Shown here: piece by piece, positions 1 to 13,408 of the stretch
Numbering within the stretch: the stretch's first letter is position 1
How the letters are laid out: each line of letters begins with the position of its first letter
Origin: Jackrogersella multiformis
Lineage: Eukaryota; Ascomycota; Sordariomycetes; Xylariales; Hypoxylaceae
Length of the DNA stretch: 64,000 bases
Direction: 5' to 3'
Assembly: GCA_902806575.1 (NCBI GenBank)
Contig: CADCXD010000013.1
Span: 124,001 to 188,000 of the forward strand
Notes under the pieces: generated by a model
Seen by the model: only the letters and a program-made list of their open reading frames with translations
The model's database searches: none
Told to the model about the DNA's origin: nothing
Translations under genes and position numbers: made by a program

Positions 1-368
1 ATTGCATCAAAAGACAATTTCATAATTAACTGCCTGTCCTAATTTTCATAACATTGGTACATGTGCTACTAGCCCTTCTTGGACTATGTAGACTGCCAGA
101 ACTTTCGGGTGTCTCTTCTGAGACATACTGAAGCCCCCCAACCTTTGACGCCTCAATGTGCAAACCTAGAATTGCCGTATCCTTATGGGTCTCGGCTCGC
201 GTGCAACGGGGAAAGTGAAAATCGAAAAACAAAAAGCAAACGCCGGACCCTATGCATTCAGACTTGGGCTGATTGGCTGACAGGCTCGAATATTTATGTC
301 ATCTACCGCCGGGGGAAAACTGCCGGGCCTTCCACCTAACCTCCGGACTATGTTCCTTCTTGCCATTC
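1..368. other. 3' flank of RPB2, no gene seen
   Basis: This stretch lies downstream of the RPB2 stop codon. Overlapping short open frames occur on both strands but show no recognisable domain. It probably contains the RPB2 3' UTR and terminator region. I see no other gene. Confidence 0.5.
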
Positions 369-3300
369 TTAACGGATACTGACACCAGAGCGGTCTGTGA
401 ACATGCGAGTTGCAATGTTCATGGCCATAAGCTCCTGGAATAAGAGCTTAGCGGCATAAGGTATATGAATCTGTGCAATCCTGGTCTTGTTCTTGCATGG
501 TCGACACTCAAAGGATCCTTTGCTCAGGATGCTGGGACGCAGAATGTTAGTATGCACTCTCGATAGCAATAGGGAATGGGGACTTACGCAATTGGGGTCA
601 TAAGACCACAGATCTCACAGATGTGAACCCGGAAAGCATCTGACACTTCGAATAGTCGTTCCTTGAGGAAGGAGGCCGCGCCGTGAGCGATCATACAATC
701 ACGCTCCATTTCTCCGAAACGAAGACCTCCATCTCTTGCACGACCCTCCACAGGCTGGCGCGTCATAATCTGCACCGGACCGCGTGCCCTAGCGTGAATC
801 TTGTCGTCGACCATGTGTCTTAGACGCTGGTAGTACGTTGGGCCGAAGAACACCTGCGCTCGAAGCTTGCGTCCGGTGTGACCATGGTACATGATCTCAA
901 ATCCGCGAGATTGGTATCCATGCTCACGAAGAAGGCTCGACACAGAATCGACAGTGACATCGGTGAAGGGCGTAGCATCTCCCTCCATTCCCTTGAGGGT
1001 AGAGACTTTACTAAGTAAACACTCGATCAAATGAGCAATAGTCATACGCGACGGGATAGCGTGTGGGTTGATAATTAGATCCGGAACGATGCCCTCGCGG
1101 GAAAAGGGCATATCTTCTTGCCGGTAAGTGACACCAATGGTTCCCTTCTGCCCGTGACGAGAGGCGAACTTGTCACCGATCTGAGGAATCTTGGTTGTTC
1201 GCACTCGTACCTTCACATAACGGAGGCCGTCCTGATTCGTGGTGAGGATAACCGAGTCGATAATGCCTGTCTCAGTACTTCGTAGAGGCGTAGACGCATC
1301 ACGCTTGACGTGTACTTTTGTGCGTTGACCCATCTCCTCATTGTCCGGGTTAATTGGCGATGTCTTGCCAATAATGATATCTTCACCCATAACTCTTACG
1401 CCAGGTGCGATTATGCCGTCATCATCAAGTTTATCGTACGTGCCCTGCTTTAGGCGTAACGTGTCGGCTCGGAACGGTTTCTCAAATGTCTCAACCGTGT
1501 TGATTCCTACACGTTTCTCGCAGTCGCTGTAGGATCGGAAGAAAAGACTTCGGAAGAGACCTCTGTCAATACTGGTCTGATTCATGATTACGGAATCTTC
1601 TTGGTTGTAGCCCGAGTAGCAGGCGATGGCCACGATAGCATTCTGGCCGGCCGGAAGTTCTCTGAACTTCAGGAACTCCATCGAACGCGTTGTACCGAGT
1701 GGTTTCTGTGGGTAATACAGAATGTTTGCCATGGTGTCCATACGGCGGTTATAGTTCGTAAGGAAGAAGCCCATGGCTTGTTTACCCATAGCCGACTGAT
1801 ACGTGTTCCTAGGCGACTGTGATCATGTTAGCAGTAAGTAATAACACAGGGGTTGCTTATATAACGTACCTGATTATGATCAGGGAACGGAATGATGCTT
1901 GCGCAGATGCCTAGGAGCATACTGGGGTGGATTTCGCAATGAGTGTACATGTGCGTTGACGGGTTGAACTTAGTCTTCAATCGCTTGTTCACCTCGTCTC
2001 CGTTGTCTAGAACTACCTGGTATCCAGCCTTGGCCAGTCGGAAGTTTTCTAAATCCTCGGGCGTCATGCAAATCATGGCTGTCTCCTCTTCCTCGGCATC
2101 AAGGAATTCAACAACACCCTCGTTGACTAGTCCTTGCCAACCGAAGTATTCTTCACTATCCGGATCCAAATCAAGGTCGGCCTCTAAACGCTGGATCATA
2201 TCCTTGGTTAGAGCTAAGGTGCCCTTGTTTATGCCCTCCTCGGGAAGATCATCCTGTTGTACACGGAACAGAGGACGCATCACACGACCGGCATCCGAGA
2301 AGATCTTGAATTCACGATCGCGGATATCGCGAACCAACGAGACTTCAGAAGGAATTTGGTTGTTACGGCGGAGCGTCTGTACGTCTCGAACGAGGGACTT
2401 GGGGTCCTGGTGAACACCGATCCAAGAACCGTTCAGAAAGATCTTAGTGGCGTTGGGATATCTCATCGGCTCATACTCCTCGAGGACTTCCATATTTCTC
2501 GTTATCATATAATCGACAATAGGATCCGTCGAGGTTCCCACGCTGATGGAACACATGAGCGACAGATTCTTCACCAGCCCGCAGGCTTGGCCTTCGGGCG
2601 TCTCGGCCGGACACACCAGGCCCCAGTGAGTGTTATGAAGCTGTCGTGGCTTGGCGAGCTTCCCGTCTCTTCCGATAGGTGTGTTTGTCCTTCTCAAATG
2701 GGAAAGAGTTGATGAGAAAGTGTAGCGGTTCAAGACTTGTGATACACCAGCCGTCGAGCTCATCGCCTTTTTCTGATCACCCCAGTTACCTGTAGCGAGA
2801 GAATATTTCAAACCGTTAGTGATGATGGCGGGCTTGGCAGCTAGTTCGATTTGGAAACGTTTGTTCCCATCGATACAACGCTTGAGGTGCTGGGTAATCT
2901 CCAATACTAATCGACGAACAATATTTCGAAATAGCTTGGCAAGGAGAGGACCGGCAAGGTCAAGGCGTTTCTTGCCAAAGTGGTCACGATCATCGATGTC
3001 ACGTCGGCCGAGGGAACACTGGAGAAGCTTGTGGACCATATAGCCCAAGAAGAAAGCTTTTCTAGTCTCACAGCCTTCGGTCTGAGAAATGTGAGGAAGC
3101 ATCTCTTTTTGCAGGATGTCCTTTGCGGCTCTCACACGTCGATCTCTCGCCACATTGTGCGAGTCCCTGCCACGTTTTCCAATGTAGTCCAAGGCCACCT
3201 CTCGGTCTTGAATACAGAAGGCCTCCTCGATACAGGGACGCAGCTTCTCGAGCATCTGACTATCGTTGCGGTCGTAGCAGATGTGGTTGAGGATCTCCTC

Positions 3301-4257
3301 GTCGCTGACAACACCCAAAGCCCTAAAGACAATAGCTATGGGTAGATCAGCTCTGACGAACGGCAGAGTGGTGTGAATAGTCTCGCCATATCCTCCTCTG
3401 GAAGCATCGCCCTTGGTGTATAGCTTTAGCATCAGAGACGATATAAGCCGCGATCCTTTCTCGAGGGCACTTCGAATCTCAGCGGTGTAGGAGAATGGAC
3501 TCGGCTGAGCTTTCTTGAAGACCTGGACAATGTTCGCAGCAGATCTCTCCTGCGCAATTAAGACTTTCTCGCTTCCATTGATGATGAAGTATCCGCCTTG
3601 GTCGTAGGGGCATTCATTCAAAAGGAACAGCTCGTCATCGCTTTCACCGTTGAGATGGCACGCCTTGGATTTAATCATGATAGGAAGCTTCCCTATGAAG
3701 ATTTGATCACCAGCTTTGCCCTTCTCCGTAGGTGGGGACTCCAATACATTCTCTTCGTCTTCCCAAACCAGTCGCGTGGGATGCTTCCCAGTGGTTCGCG
3801 CTTCAGCCTGCTGCTCTTCGTCCATCTCGTGGAGAGGAATGTCTTGTTCGATGCATGCAGTAACTTTGCTATCGACTTTCACGTAGATAGGAGCAGCGTA
3901 CGTCATGTTACGATCACGACATTCATAGGGTAGGAGGGGCCCAGAGGTATTATCGCTCTCCATGGCAATCGGACGAGCAATAGTAACATGACCAAGCTTA
4001 AGGTCGTATCGTCGGAGTGCAATAGTGCGGCCATCGGGAGACGGAGGACTGGCCTCATCAACACTAATCTGCGAATATTCTTCGACCAGCTCTTGAATCG
4101 TGGTTTCCTGGAAATCATTGAAAGAATCAATCTGTTGCGAGACTAGACCCTTCTTCTTGAAGTAAGAACCAATGACAGCCCAACAATCCTCCGGGGTAAT
4201 GGCGTTTTCATCACCGTATTCCTCCTCATACTCGTATCCTTCATCATAGTCCGCCAT
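369..4257 (-). CDS. RPB2: DNA-directed RNA polymerase II second-largest subunit
   Basis: This is the catalytic beta-like subunit of nuclear RNA polymerase II, which transcribes mRNA genes. Three exons (4257-1870, 1816-588, 531-369) join in frame to 1259 residues, the normal fungal length. The acidic start MADYDEGYEYEEEYG, the hybrid-binding stretch GYNQEDSVIMNQTSIDRG, the GDKFASRHGQKG loop and the C-terminal zinc site (CEICG, then FECRPCKNK) are all present and in order, and the protein ends in the typical IHIPYAAKLLFQELMAMN region. Intron 1 (1817-1869) has donor GTACGT and intron 2 (532-587) has donor GTAAGT. No 5'-proximal intron is needed. The gene is intact and is a standard phylogenetic marker, so it is the best handle for naming the species. 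Confidence 0.97.
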
Positions 4258-7200
4258 GATGTAATGATTCCGAGCTAGTTCGATCTACTAGGTCGTTGTA
4301 ATCGGAGTTGTAATCGAAGTTATGAGGCGAGTTTGGTCGTTTAGAATATCCTAGGTGTGGCAAGCGGTGACCATGGAAGAAGGTTGATGGATTGATGATA
4401 GAGATCGCGAGTGATGAAAGAGTGAAGAATAAAGAGTGTGGACAAAAGCCGACCACAAGATGTGTAGTAGAGAAGTAGAGAGTTGGAGAGTAAAATAGAA
4501 AAGTGTAAGTAGGCGTGTAGATTAATGTAGACAAGAGTGCGGGGTAGTAGAGAAAGACCTTCGCGGTTGTTGAAGTCGTATCGAGACGAATTCGAGAGAA
4601 GCGCGTCTCGACCTCTCGATCACCCGATGACGCTGAATTGAGAGAGTTCAGGTCAGCGATACCATTCCGATATTTAAAAGGGCATCAAACATTATTTTTG
4701 ACATACCACAGTCCGTCGGTGCCTACAAAACCTGATGTCTCGTCAAATTCTGGATGTGTGTGCGTTATGGTCGCGATAATGAATGAATGGTGGATGAAGT
4801 TTGGTTGTGTTTTTTTTTGGTTTGAAGAGGCTCTTTGATTTGCAAGGTTGAGGCTGATCAATCAGAAAAAGAGCCCAGTGGCAGAAGTGGCACTAGTCCA
4901 GAATGAGATTAGAGTTTGAACCTGCAGCTATGGGTCCCCTTAGCCTAGCCCCATTCGAGACAATTATTATCGATAAGTCGCATCGTAAAGTGGGTCTAGT
5001 TGACCCTAGGCTACACCTGAGCACCTACCTACACCTGGTACCTACCTAGGTACATAGGCTGCTAGGCAGTGAGCACGTCATAGGTGCATACCCAGGTACC
5101 TAGGTAGCGCACCTGCCTCCTATAAGTGCCTCCTTAAGAATGAAGGAGCAGCACAAGATAGAGATATCGGGACGTCACCTGGGCAGTGACTACCTACCTT
5201 AGTAGGTACCTATGTAGCTTCATGATGTTGGTTTGCCCCCTATTATTTGTCTATTTGTCTACATGAATAAATATGATATCACAAAAACACCATCACAATG
5301 CCCTAACTCTTTTACTCTCTAACCTCCGTCAAAATTTTATATTTTCCTGGAGAATCATCGTCCCTATATGCATGCGTATCACGTATATGACATGAACTAA
5401 CTTCGAAGATATTGGTAAAGGAAGGTCGTCAACTAACCTAACCTATACCCTACGCATAGGCTAGGTCCTTGCCGAGACTAAAGTATCCCCTCGCGATGAC
5501 CCAGACAGATATTACCTTCCTATCCTCCATAAGCAAGAGAGAAAGATCAACTACCGCCAGAGTTTCTCCTCGGATTTAAATCAATTTCTGCGTTCCTTCC
5601 CTACTTGGAGGACCCGCGGAGAACATTGTCCATAACTTCAACCGAATCGATGACAGAGACCGGGTATGTATTGAAATTCGACCCTCATTCCTCAAATCTA
5701 GCCAGTCATCTATAGGTTCCAGCATCATATAACGGACCGGAAAAGTTCGACCGGGCAATTTTCTTCCCTATAACGGTACATTACATGTTGGTCCTTTATT
5801 TTAAGGATATCAATCCAATTCTCAATATAGAATTCGGCGAATGTCACTCACTTTCCTTCAAGCTGTGATACTACCTAGAGACTACATTTCCATTATTATT
5901 TAGGGATTCGACGGCCTATTGCCGAGAGGCTTGTCATCCTCTGCACATTATACGACTATAGTAAGGTTGTCATTATTAGGCAACTCATCGAGTCACTATC
6001 TAGAACGAAACCTAGGATCGCTTTAATCCTTTAAGCATTGACTTCGTTGAGTTTTACGGTGCTCTTATGGATCCCTGGGGCAAGTATAGGCGTTTCCGAA
6101 GACAGGCTAACCCCCTTTTCTACTTATTAAATATTGCTTTACGATACGGAGAATGCCTATCTGCTTATCATATGCTTATAATATTTTGGTCTCTATATTG
6201 CATTCCTAGTTGTTAAATAATAGAAACTATGAATTATTAAATATTTTCTACAATTATTAGGTAGGATGCTGCAAAAGCCTTAAAAGTATTATGTGTCTTA
6301 CTAAAAGTGATAGCTTTTAAAGAGATAACAGATGTAGGTTGATTTGATGGAAACATTAATACATTGGGTAGGTAGGTACCGGTAGATATCACACTGTATG
6401 CATACTTGCCGGCTAAATGGGTAGAGAGTCGTATACGCTAAGCGAATCATCGATGATTTAATATCTCCATAGAGACAGGTGACAATGACATTCCCCTCCA
6501 ATGAATTTGTAGCTCAGCCCTACAATGCATGAGGGGGTCTAGATTATGAAGATCACTTCTGAGGCTCTTGATCGGTGACATGAAAATCACCATGAGCAAA
6601 GTTCACATGCCATGGCTAGGTAATCAGGATACCTAGTCGACCAGATAAATCTATGAATGTTGGGGATAGAACCTAATATCCAGAAGAGTTCATTGAATGT
6701 AGAATGATCATATTGGCTTTATGAATCAGGCCCAGGAATATTAGGTTTAAGCTTCCTGTTCACTGCTGGTATTAACGGCTGGTAGCCATGGCTTGCCATA
6801 TATCGGCAACAGAAACCCTCCTTACTTTCCTGTGCGATTCGAAGATGGATTTTGTTTGCATATTGTAATGGTTCGATAATAAAGATCGACTTGTTGTTTA
6901 TGCTACCATATCTAGTATTGACATCCCCGCCTATGTTATGAACCTCGAACATTCAGGATGAACCAAGTAGGTATTTTTTGGCAAACAGCCATTGGTATTT
7001 CAGTTCATAAGATGTATACGAAGAAGGGTACTTTAATGAGTAGTGAATGTTGCTGAGAGCCATCCCTCGCTTCACTTTAATCATTAATATAGACCCTAAT
7101 ATCATCCCTTCCTTCGCCAGACACGTGATAATGTCAATAGTACCTTAGCGAGTCCGCCAAGTGAAGAAAATTCTTGTTTTGACATAATTATGAAGCTGTA

Positions 7201-7974
7201 AGATAGCTGCGGGGAAAGTAGAGCAACAAGCACTAAGCGTAACGGACCGCTTCCCCGGTCTTGACTGCTTCAACTAACTTCCCTCAATGGTATATGTAGC
7301 TTCGATATGGCGTCGATGACAAGCGTCAAGCATTTCCTAGCTTCTAATTTATAGTTTACCTAAGGTTGGGCTACTTCGGGCCCGGAAAGTGTGGAGAAGC
7401 TCGTAGCGAGAGTGTAGATGCAGCGGCGGACTTGATGGTTTTTGGATTTCCACGTTACCCCGAGTCTACGTAATAGTACAGAAGATCCTACCTAGGTAGT
7501 CTCTACCTAGGTAGGTACCTAGCTGGCATGAACAATCCATTTCATAAATAATTGCTATTGTTTGCAAATTAGATCATCCACCTAGGTATGTAAATTGTGA
7601 TGGCTATATGCTTTATACATATTTGGCTTAGTGACTTCCCATCTTGCTTATACGTACCTATAGGTCCTAGGCTGCTAGGTACCTAGTCAGGGTAGTTTGA
7701 ATGTTTGATTTGAGATGATTTGAGAATGTTCTATGGTATTTCCGTATCCACGGACCACGCGACCTTGCAGCAGGATTTGCTGCAAGGCATATTAATTTCT
7801 AGGCACGTGTCGTGAAAGATTTTCCTGGGTTCCTAGTTGTTCTACATAGAATTACACGTTACACATCAAGGTAATGAATGTCGTGTATCTATATATTGTA
7901 CCTGGGTAAGTTGAGTATTGCTGGTTCGTTTTCATGTAACAATCTTATGTAACGATGGAAAAGAAAGGGGAAAA

Positions 7975-7986
7975 GGGGGGGGGGGG
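7975..7986. repeat. poly-G run (12 G)
   Basis: A homopolymer of 12 G sits in a purine-rich stretch (GGGGAAAAG followed by the G run). Such runs are prone to sequencing error, so its length should be treated as approximate. No function is evident. Confidence 0.9.
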
Positions 7987-9969
7987 AAGTTGGGGCCCCG
8001 CACGAAATAGATCTATGCTAAACCTAGTTGGGTAATTTCAAGCACACGAGCCGGGGAAACCCCAATTATGAACCCCCCACGTGCAGCTTTGTACGGAATA
8101 CTACAGTGAGCCAGATCAGTACTATGTACCTAGGCACTTGCCAAATGCTAAAATCGATGGTAAAATGCTAAAGTGAACTTACTGCCGGCCTGCCGAGCTT
8201 TGCCGAGTCCTTCTAGTGCTATCTTCCACTAGCTTCCCCGCCCTGGTGCCTCTGTCCTGTTCCTTACCTATACTTTTGTTTCTTACTTAGGTACCTAGGT
8301 ACAAAGGTATGCACTAGATTTCTCCAAACTTCAACTCTTAACTGGGCCTAAGTGACCAATTATCACATCACATCACACCCCATCTCAGGTACAGAGAGCA
8401 CAAGTACGAGTCTGCTAATAGCATGCAGAAAAGTCGGAGTAATTAAAGATGAAATCTTACCAACTCCAGTTGTAATGTATGAACCCCGCTTCTACCGTGA
8501 CAATGATTCATTCATTCATTCACACGAACTTCCACTCTCTATTCTCTATTCTCCATCCTCCATCCTCTGTCGAATGCTCTAATGTTTATCCTAGGCAATG
8601 AAGCAATCTCTTAGGTCATTGTTTACCTACCTAGGTAGCCAAGCCATGCTAACGCGTCACGTTATTGAGCTCAGATGTAAGGGAGTTATTCTACATACCT
8701 ACCTCCTAGTACTGGTAGTCAACTCGGCTGTCGACGATGTATGCACTTCGTATCTAATCAAACAATCCCCGGATTTTCGAGTATCGGCTCTCTTCTCCAG
8801 GTCATACCCATCACAATGTCGAATTCCACAAGGCCTTGTCCCAAGATACATATAGGTAGGTACCTTACTTTATAGCCTTATGCTGCGGAACCTGCATAAC
8901 GTGCTGAGGGCACCAGCAGCACCAACATTAGGTACGCAGCACGAAGAATGGAACCCATCAGAACTAATGCAGATCAAAATCGGTCCTTTTAGCTTTGCGG
9001 CGCTCGTGACCGCCAGTCATTCAGGTATTTTGTCTTATTTCGACGTTCCCAAAGCTCTTATTAAATTTTCCATCTCTTACTTCTACCTATCTACCTACCT
9101 ACCAACCAAGACCTGCCGGTCCGGGGAGAGTATGAGCTTTGTGTGTATGCTTTGTATACTATATTCTACCTCTGTACTGTACCTAGGCAGTACGTGAGAC
9201 ATTTTATCTTCTTCCACCGCTCGTCTTTGCTTTTACCGAGGGCCGCATAGCTTGGCTACATGCATGCCGCATGCTGCGCGCCGCATCGCTGCTTGTACTA
9301 CGCAGCTATGTACCTCTATAATCAGGATTGGTAACCTCGACGATGCATACGAGCTATTGCATGTACCTTACCGGGGAGGTATGTGCAGTACGGGTGTACG
9401 AAGTCCTCAAAGTTTCTGTTGGATTCCGATCCTGTTCAAGAACCCCAGTGAACCGGTTCTCACCGATGGTCACCGACCTTTGGGGCCCAAGAGAACGGTC
9501 TGCGTAGCGATACGGGGAATAATAAGATCGATATAAGATCGACAAATTATCATATAATGTACACAGCCTGCCTCACTGGATCAGCTGTTACACTGCTTCT
9601 CATATCGTACATAAAAACATACGTACCTAGTAGCCTAGGTACCTACTAATATGAAAGCCAAGCCGTGCTGTGCTTGCAGCTGCAGTACCGGGAGCTTAAC
9701 AGGTCTGATGAACAAGTACCAAGCTTTTCTAACTTGGCGGTGACGGCGCTAAATTGTCATCGTGTCTTTCGTTTGCTATGCGTCCATCATGACCCGAGTG
9801 GTTCCTTGTACTTGTGTTCGAGGTACTAGATGTTGTTTATTGTCAAGATTAGGAAGGTGAGCAACATTCCAATCTAGAATATGCGGAGAATCCCTACCAT
9901 AGCTCGCGCGTAGCTTTGACGTGAAGCTCCCCGGTAAGTGTGTACGCATATCGTGCTCTCTCGGAAGCC

Positions 9970-9977
9970 TATTTATA
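9970..9977 (+). promoter_or_regulatory. possible TATA box of the GH2 gene
   Basis: TATTTATA lies 169 bp upstream of the GH2 start codon, followed by pyrimidine-rich sequence. Distance and sequence suit a TATA element with a UTR of roughly 100-140 nt. This is sequence matching only. Confidence 0.35.
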
Positions 9978-10145
9978 CCACGATCGACCTGCTAGGCGAC
10001 CCCTTGACTATGAGACGAGTGTCTTCCTAGTCTAGTTATATTTCCCTTTGACTTTCACGAGTTACCTCGGCGCTATTGAATCTGGCAGTCTGCCTGATCC
10101 TCTTCAACTAAGCTACAAGTCCATTAGAAAGAGGAAGTAAACATA

Positions 10146-12521
10146 ATGCGTTCCAACCTGTTTAAAAGCCTCCTAACCCTAGCCCCTGTGCTAGGTAACA
10201 TAGCACTGGGATATGAGGTTCAGGTCAGTGTGCCATCAACTATCCGGCTGAGAGGAACCAAGAACTTACGCTTTGTAGACTCCTCCGCTCGACACCGATT
10301 GGACTTACTCGGTGGGAACTGACCCTTGGCCAGAGTATCCGCGTCCACAGCTCCAACGCTCCCAATGGCAAAGCTTAAACGGCATATGGAAGTGGAAGAA
10401 TGCATCCTACCCAGGTGAAGCCATACCAGAGAGTGGCAGCTTCAATAGGGATATCCTAGTGCCGTCATGCATTGAAAGCGCTCTTTCGGGCGTCATGGAG
10501 TTGAACCACACCTATTTATGGTATACGACCGAGTTCACTATTCCTCATGGGTATGCTCAGAAGGGCCGGAAAGTCCTGCTGAACTTCGAGGCTGTGGACC
10601 ACGAGGCGACTGTTTATGTCAACGAACAATTAGGTACTACTACTCTTCATGAGCTAGATTAAGTTGGCCAACAGCTAAAATCAAAACTCTAGTCGGTATC
10701 CATAGGGGCGGCTATTGGCATTTCAACTTTGATATCACGAAGTACCTCACGCCGAGCGGCAAGAACACTATCCATGTGTTCGTATTTGACCCTACGGACC
10801 ACGAAGGTAAAATTATCGAATTATCTCTGGAAGAGCCTACCGCTTATAGATGATCTGTACAGGTTATATGAACCCTGTTGGAAAGCAGACTCGCACACCT
10901 TCACACATTTTTTATACGCCTTGCACGGGCATCTGGCAATCGGTGAGTAGATCTCTATCTATAATTTCATTATCATGGAACTACCTTTTGAGAGTGCCCC
11001 GTAAATGAATAGGACCTTCACAGAGAAGCATAGGTCACTAACTCAGACTGTCACAGGTATGGCTCGAATCGGTTCCAGAATCATACATCACACAACTTGA
11101 TGTTGTCGCGGACATGTCTGGGCAAGGTAAGATGCTTCCAATATACTCGATACTATTGGTACTAATGTGTCATCATTACAGTTAATGTCACTGTCGGGAC
11201 TAACTGCAAAGGTTCTGACCCAGTCGTCATATCTGTTATTGACAGCGAGGGCGAGGAGGTGGCTTCCGCAAAGGGAATCTCTAACCGACCGTTCGACTTT
11301 GTCGTGAAGTCTCCAGACCTATGGTCTCCGGATTCACCAACACTGTGCGTATATTTCTCTCCTGCGAATCCCTAGTGAATGGATATCTAACTGTTCGGGC
11401 AACTAGCTACAACCTCACCGTTAAGTTAGGAGAGGATACCGTGACTTCATATACAGGCTTCCGAACCTTCTCCATTGGTGAGATCGAAGGGGTAAAGCGT
11501 CCCCTGATCAACGGTGAATTCATCTTCCAATTTGGCACGCTCGATCAGGGCTTTTGGCCTGACGGTATCTATACCCCGCCCAACCGGGAAGCGATGGTGT
11601 ATGATCTTCGGGTTCTAAAGGACTTGGGCCTCAACATGCTTCGAAAGCATATCAAAGTTGAAAATGCTCTTTTCTACCAGGCCTGCGATCAACTGGGATT
11701 GCTAGTCATACAGGATATGCCCTCTATGCCTCTGCGAACACCGGATGCGGACCAGCAGGCTGACTGGGAACGTCAGCTTGATATTCTCATTCAGCAGCAC
11801 AAGAACTACCCGAGCATTTATACCTGGGTATGAAATCCTTTTACAATAAGATATGATTCGAGGCTTACATGAACAAGGTCATCTATAATGAAGGATGGGG
11901 CCAGATTACGGATTACTATCCCGAGTTTAACCTCACTACCCGCATTAAGAACTTAGACCCCACGAGATTCGTCGACGCCACAACTGGATGGAACGACCAT
12001 GGCGCCGGTGATTTCCATGATAATCATCACTATGCTAACCCCCAATGCGGGACGCCGTTCTATTCCATCCTGTCCACTCCCTATGACAACCAGCGAATTG
12101 CCATCCAAGGCGAGTTCGGTGGAATCGGCCACAACGTCTCCGCGAACCACTTGTGGAAGGTAAAGGATGCTTTCAACTCTATCAACCAGACCTACGAGAT
12201 CGACCTGGATCTTGATGCCTACAACTACCGTGGCCATCTCCTATTGAGCGAGCTGCGTGACCAAATTGATAGATACGCGTGCTCGGCCGCTGTTTGGACG
12301 TGAGTTAATCCCCCTCGATTCATTTCTCTTATGCAATGAGTTGCAACTAACATCACCAAAGTCAAACTACAGATGTCGAGGGAGAAGTTAACGGCTTCCT
12401 TACATACGACCGCCGATTGCAGCGCACAGACAAGGAGCAGTGGCGGTCGGGTATTCAGGCCCTCTACGACGCAGCCGCAGCCAGGGGCGGCAAGGCGTCG
12501 AAGAGGAGAATGGCGATATGA
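10146..12521 (+). CDS. secreted glycoside hydrolase family 2 enzyme
   Basis: This is a beta-glycosidase of the GH2 clan (beta-galactosidase/glucuronidase/mannosidase fold), predicted to be extracellular. Nine exons (10146-10223, 10279-10633, 10693-10806, 10863-10942, 11057-11126, 11182-11344, 11407-11827, 11878-12299, 12362-12521) join in frame to 620 residues. The first exon encodes a hydrophobic signal peptide (FKSLLTLAPVLGNIALG). The jelly-roll domain includes GIHRGGYWHFNFDITKYL. The TIM barrel carries the acid/base Glu in YNEGWG (about E432) and the nucleophile in QGEFGG (about E506). The gene looks broken when read without splicing, but every stop falls in a consensus intron. Substrate is unassigned. 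I do not see the Asn-x-Lys motif expected of true beta-glucuronidases near the C-terminus. Confidence 0.88.
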
Positions 12522-13408
12522 ATATAAAGGTTACGAGGATTATAAATGCATTTACATGTTATATAGTTAGTCCATTTTTTGCATATGATTTCATGGGTTG
12601 ATGAATATAACTTCAAGAGCAATCTATTAATATAATATTATCCATACAAGCCCAGTTCTTAATACCGCTAAATTCATAAGGGAGAGGTTATAGAAACATC
12701 GTGTCCTCCATATCCCCGCGCTATCGCGGTTGTTTACATTCCCCATGCTTGAGTTTAGTATCCGAATAACAATATTGGGGTGGAATGTGAGAAAATCAGG
12801 GGTTCACTTGTGGTAATTAACACTTCGTGTATTTCTTATGAAGACATAACTTGAAACATACCGACTAACTACCTCTAGGTATGTACATTTAGGTAATTTA
12901 GGTACTATTTATCGTAATTATCCGTAGCAAGCCAGCTTAGTCATCTGAACCCCTATTTTACACCCGAGAGAAACAGTTATATTCGAAACAGTGCGATTAA
13001 ACCTAACTATCTGAAACATAACTCAAACGACATAAACACCAATTATAGGAAAAACTTGTGTCTCCAGCTTTTCTGAAGTCTACCTTATGAAACTCTCATA
13101 GAGTTTGCTGTCAACCCTTAACCATCGTCCTTGACGATTTGACCAATGTGTGCTGAAAGTGAAGAGATTATTTATCTTTAGACCACGAGCCGACTCATAA
13201 TTATCCATTAACCTAGCATAGAAAAATACCTGTTAATAAAATAATAGGTACAAGTTATGCTTAATTTCTAGTCGTAGCGTAAGAAGGGGAAAGCTCTTTG
13301 GAGTTTCGTAATCAGTTTGGGTATATCATGATAGACCGTGAACCTTCCAATATAATTTATACCGTAGTGCAACGCCTCTATTAGTAACTGTATATACAAA
13401 AGCCTCAG
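12522..13408. other. AT-rich intergenic region
   Basis: This lies between the 3' ends of the GH2 gene and the convergent minus-strand gene. It is AT-rich with no open frame of interest and presumably holds both terminators. I see no repeat beyond scattered TAGGTA fragments. Confidence 0.5.

Larger units (their letters stand above)
4258..10145. other. 5.9-kb gene-free AT-rich region
   Basis: It starts with the RPB2 5' region and ends with the promoter of the GH2 gene. All open frames are short (under about 105 codons), overlap on both strands, and show no recognisable motif. Copies of the palindrome TACCTAGGTA recur, for example at 5043-5052, 5097-5106, 7489-7498, 7504-7513, 8292-8301 and 8628-8637. 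A run of 12 G lies at 7975-7986. I see no transposon open frame, no long terminal repeat and no tRNA. Confidence 0.6.

Noticed and set aside
10634..12361. Many stops in the GH2 gene, looking like a pseudogene
   Set aside because: All interruptions are explained by eight introns with consensus ends. The joined coding sequence is exactly divisible by three and keeps both catalytic Glu residues.
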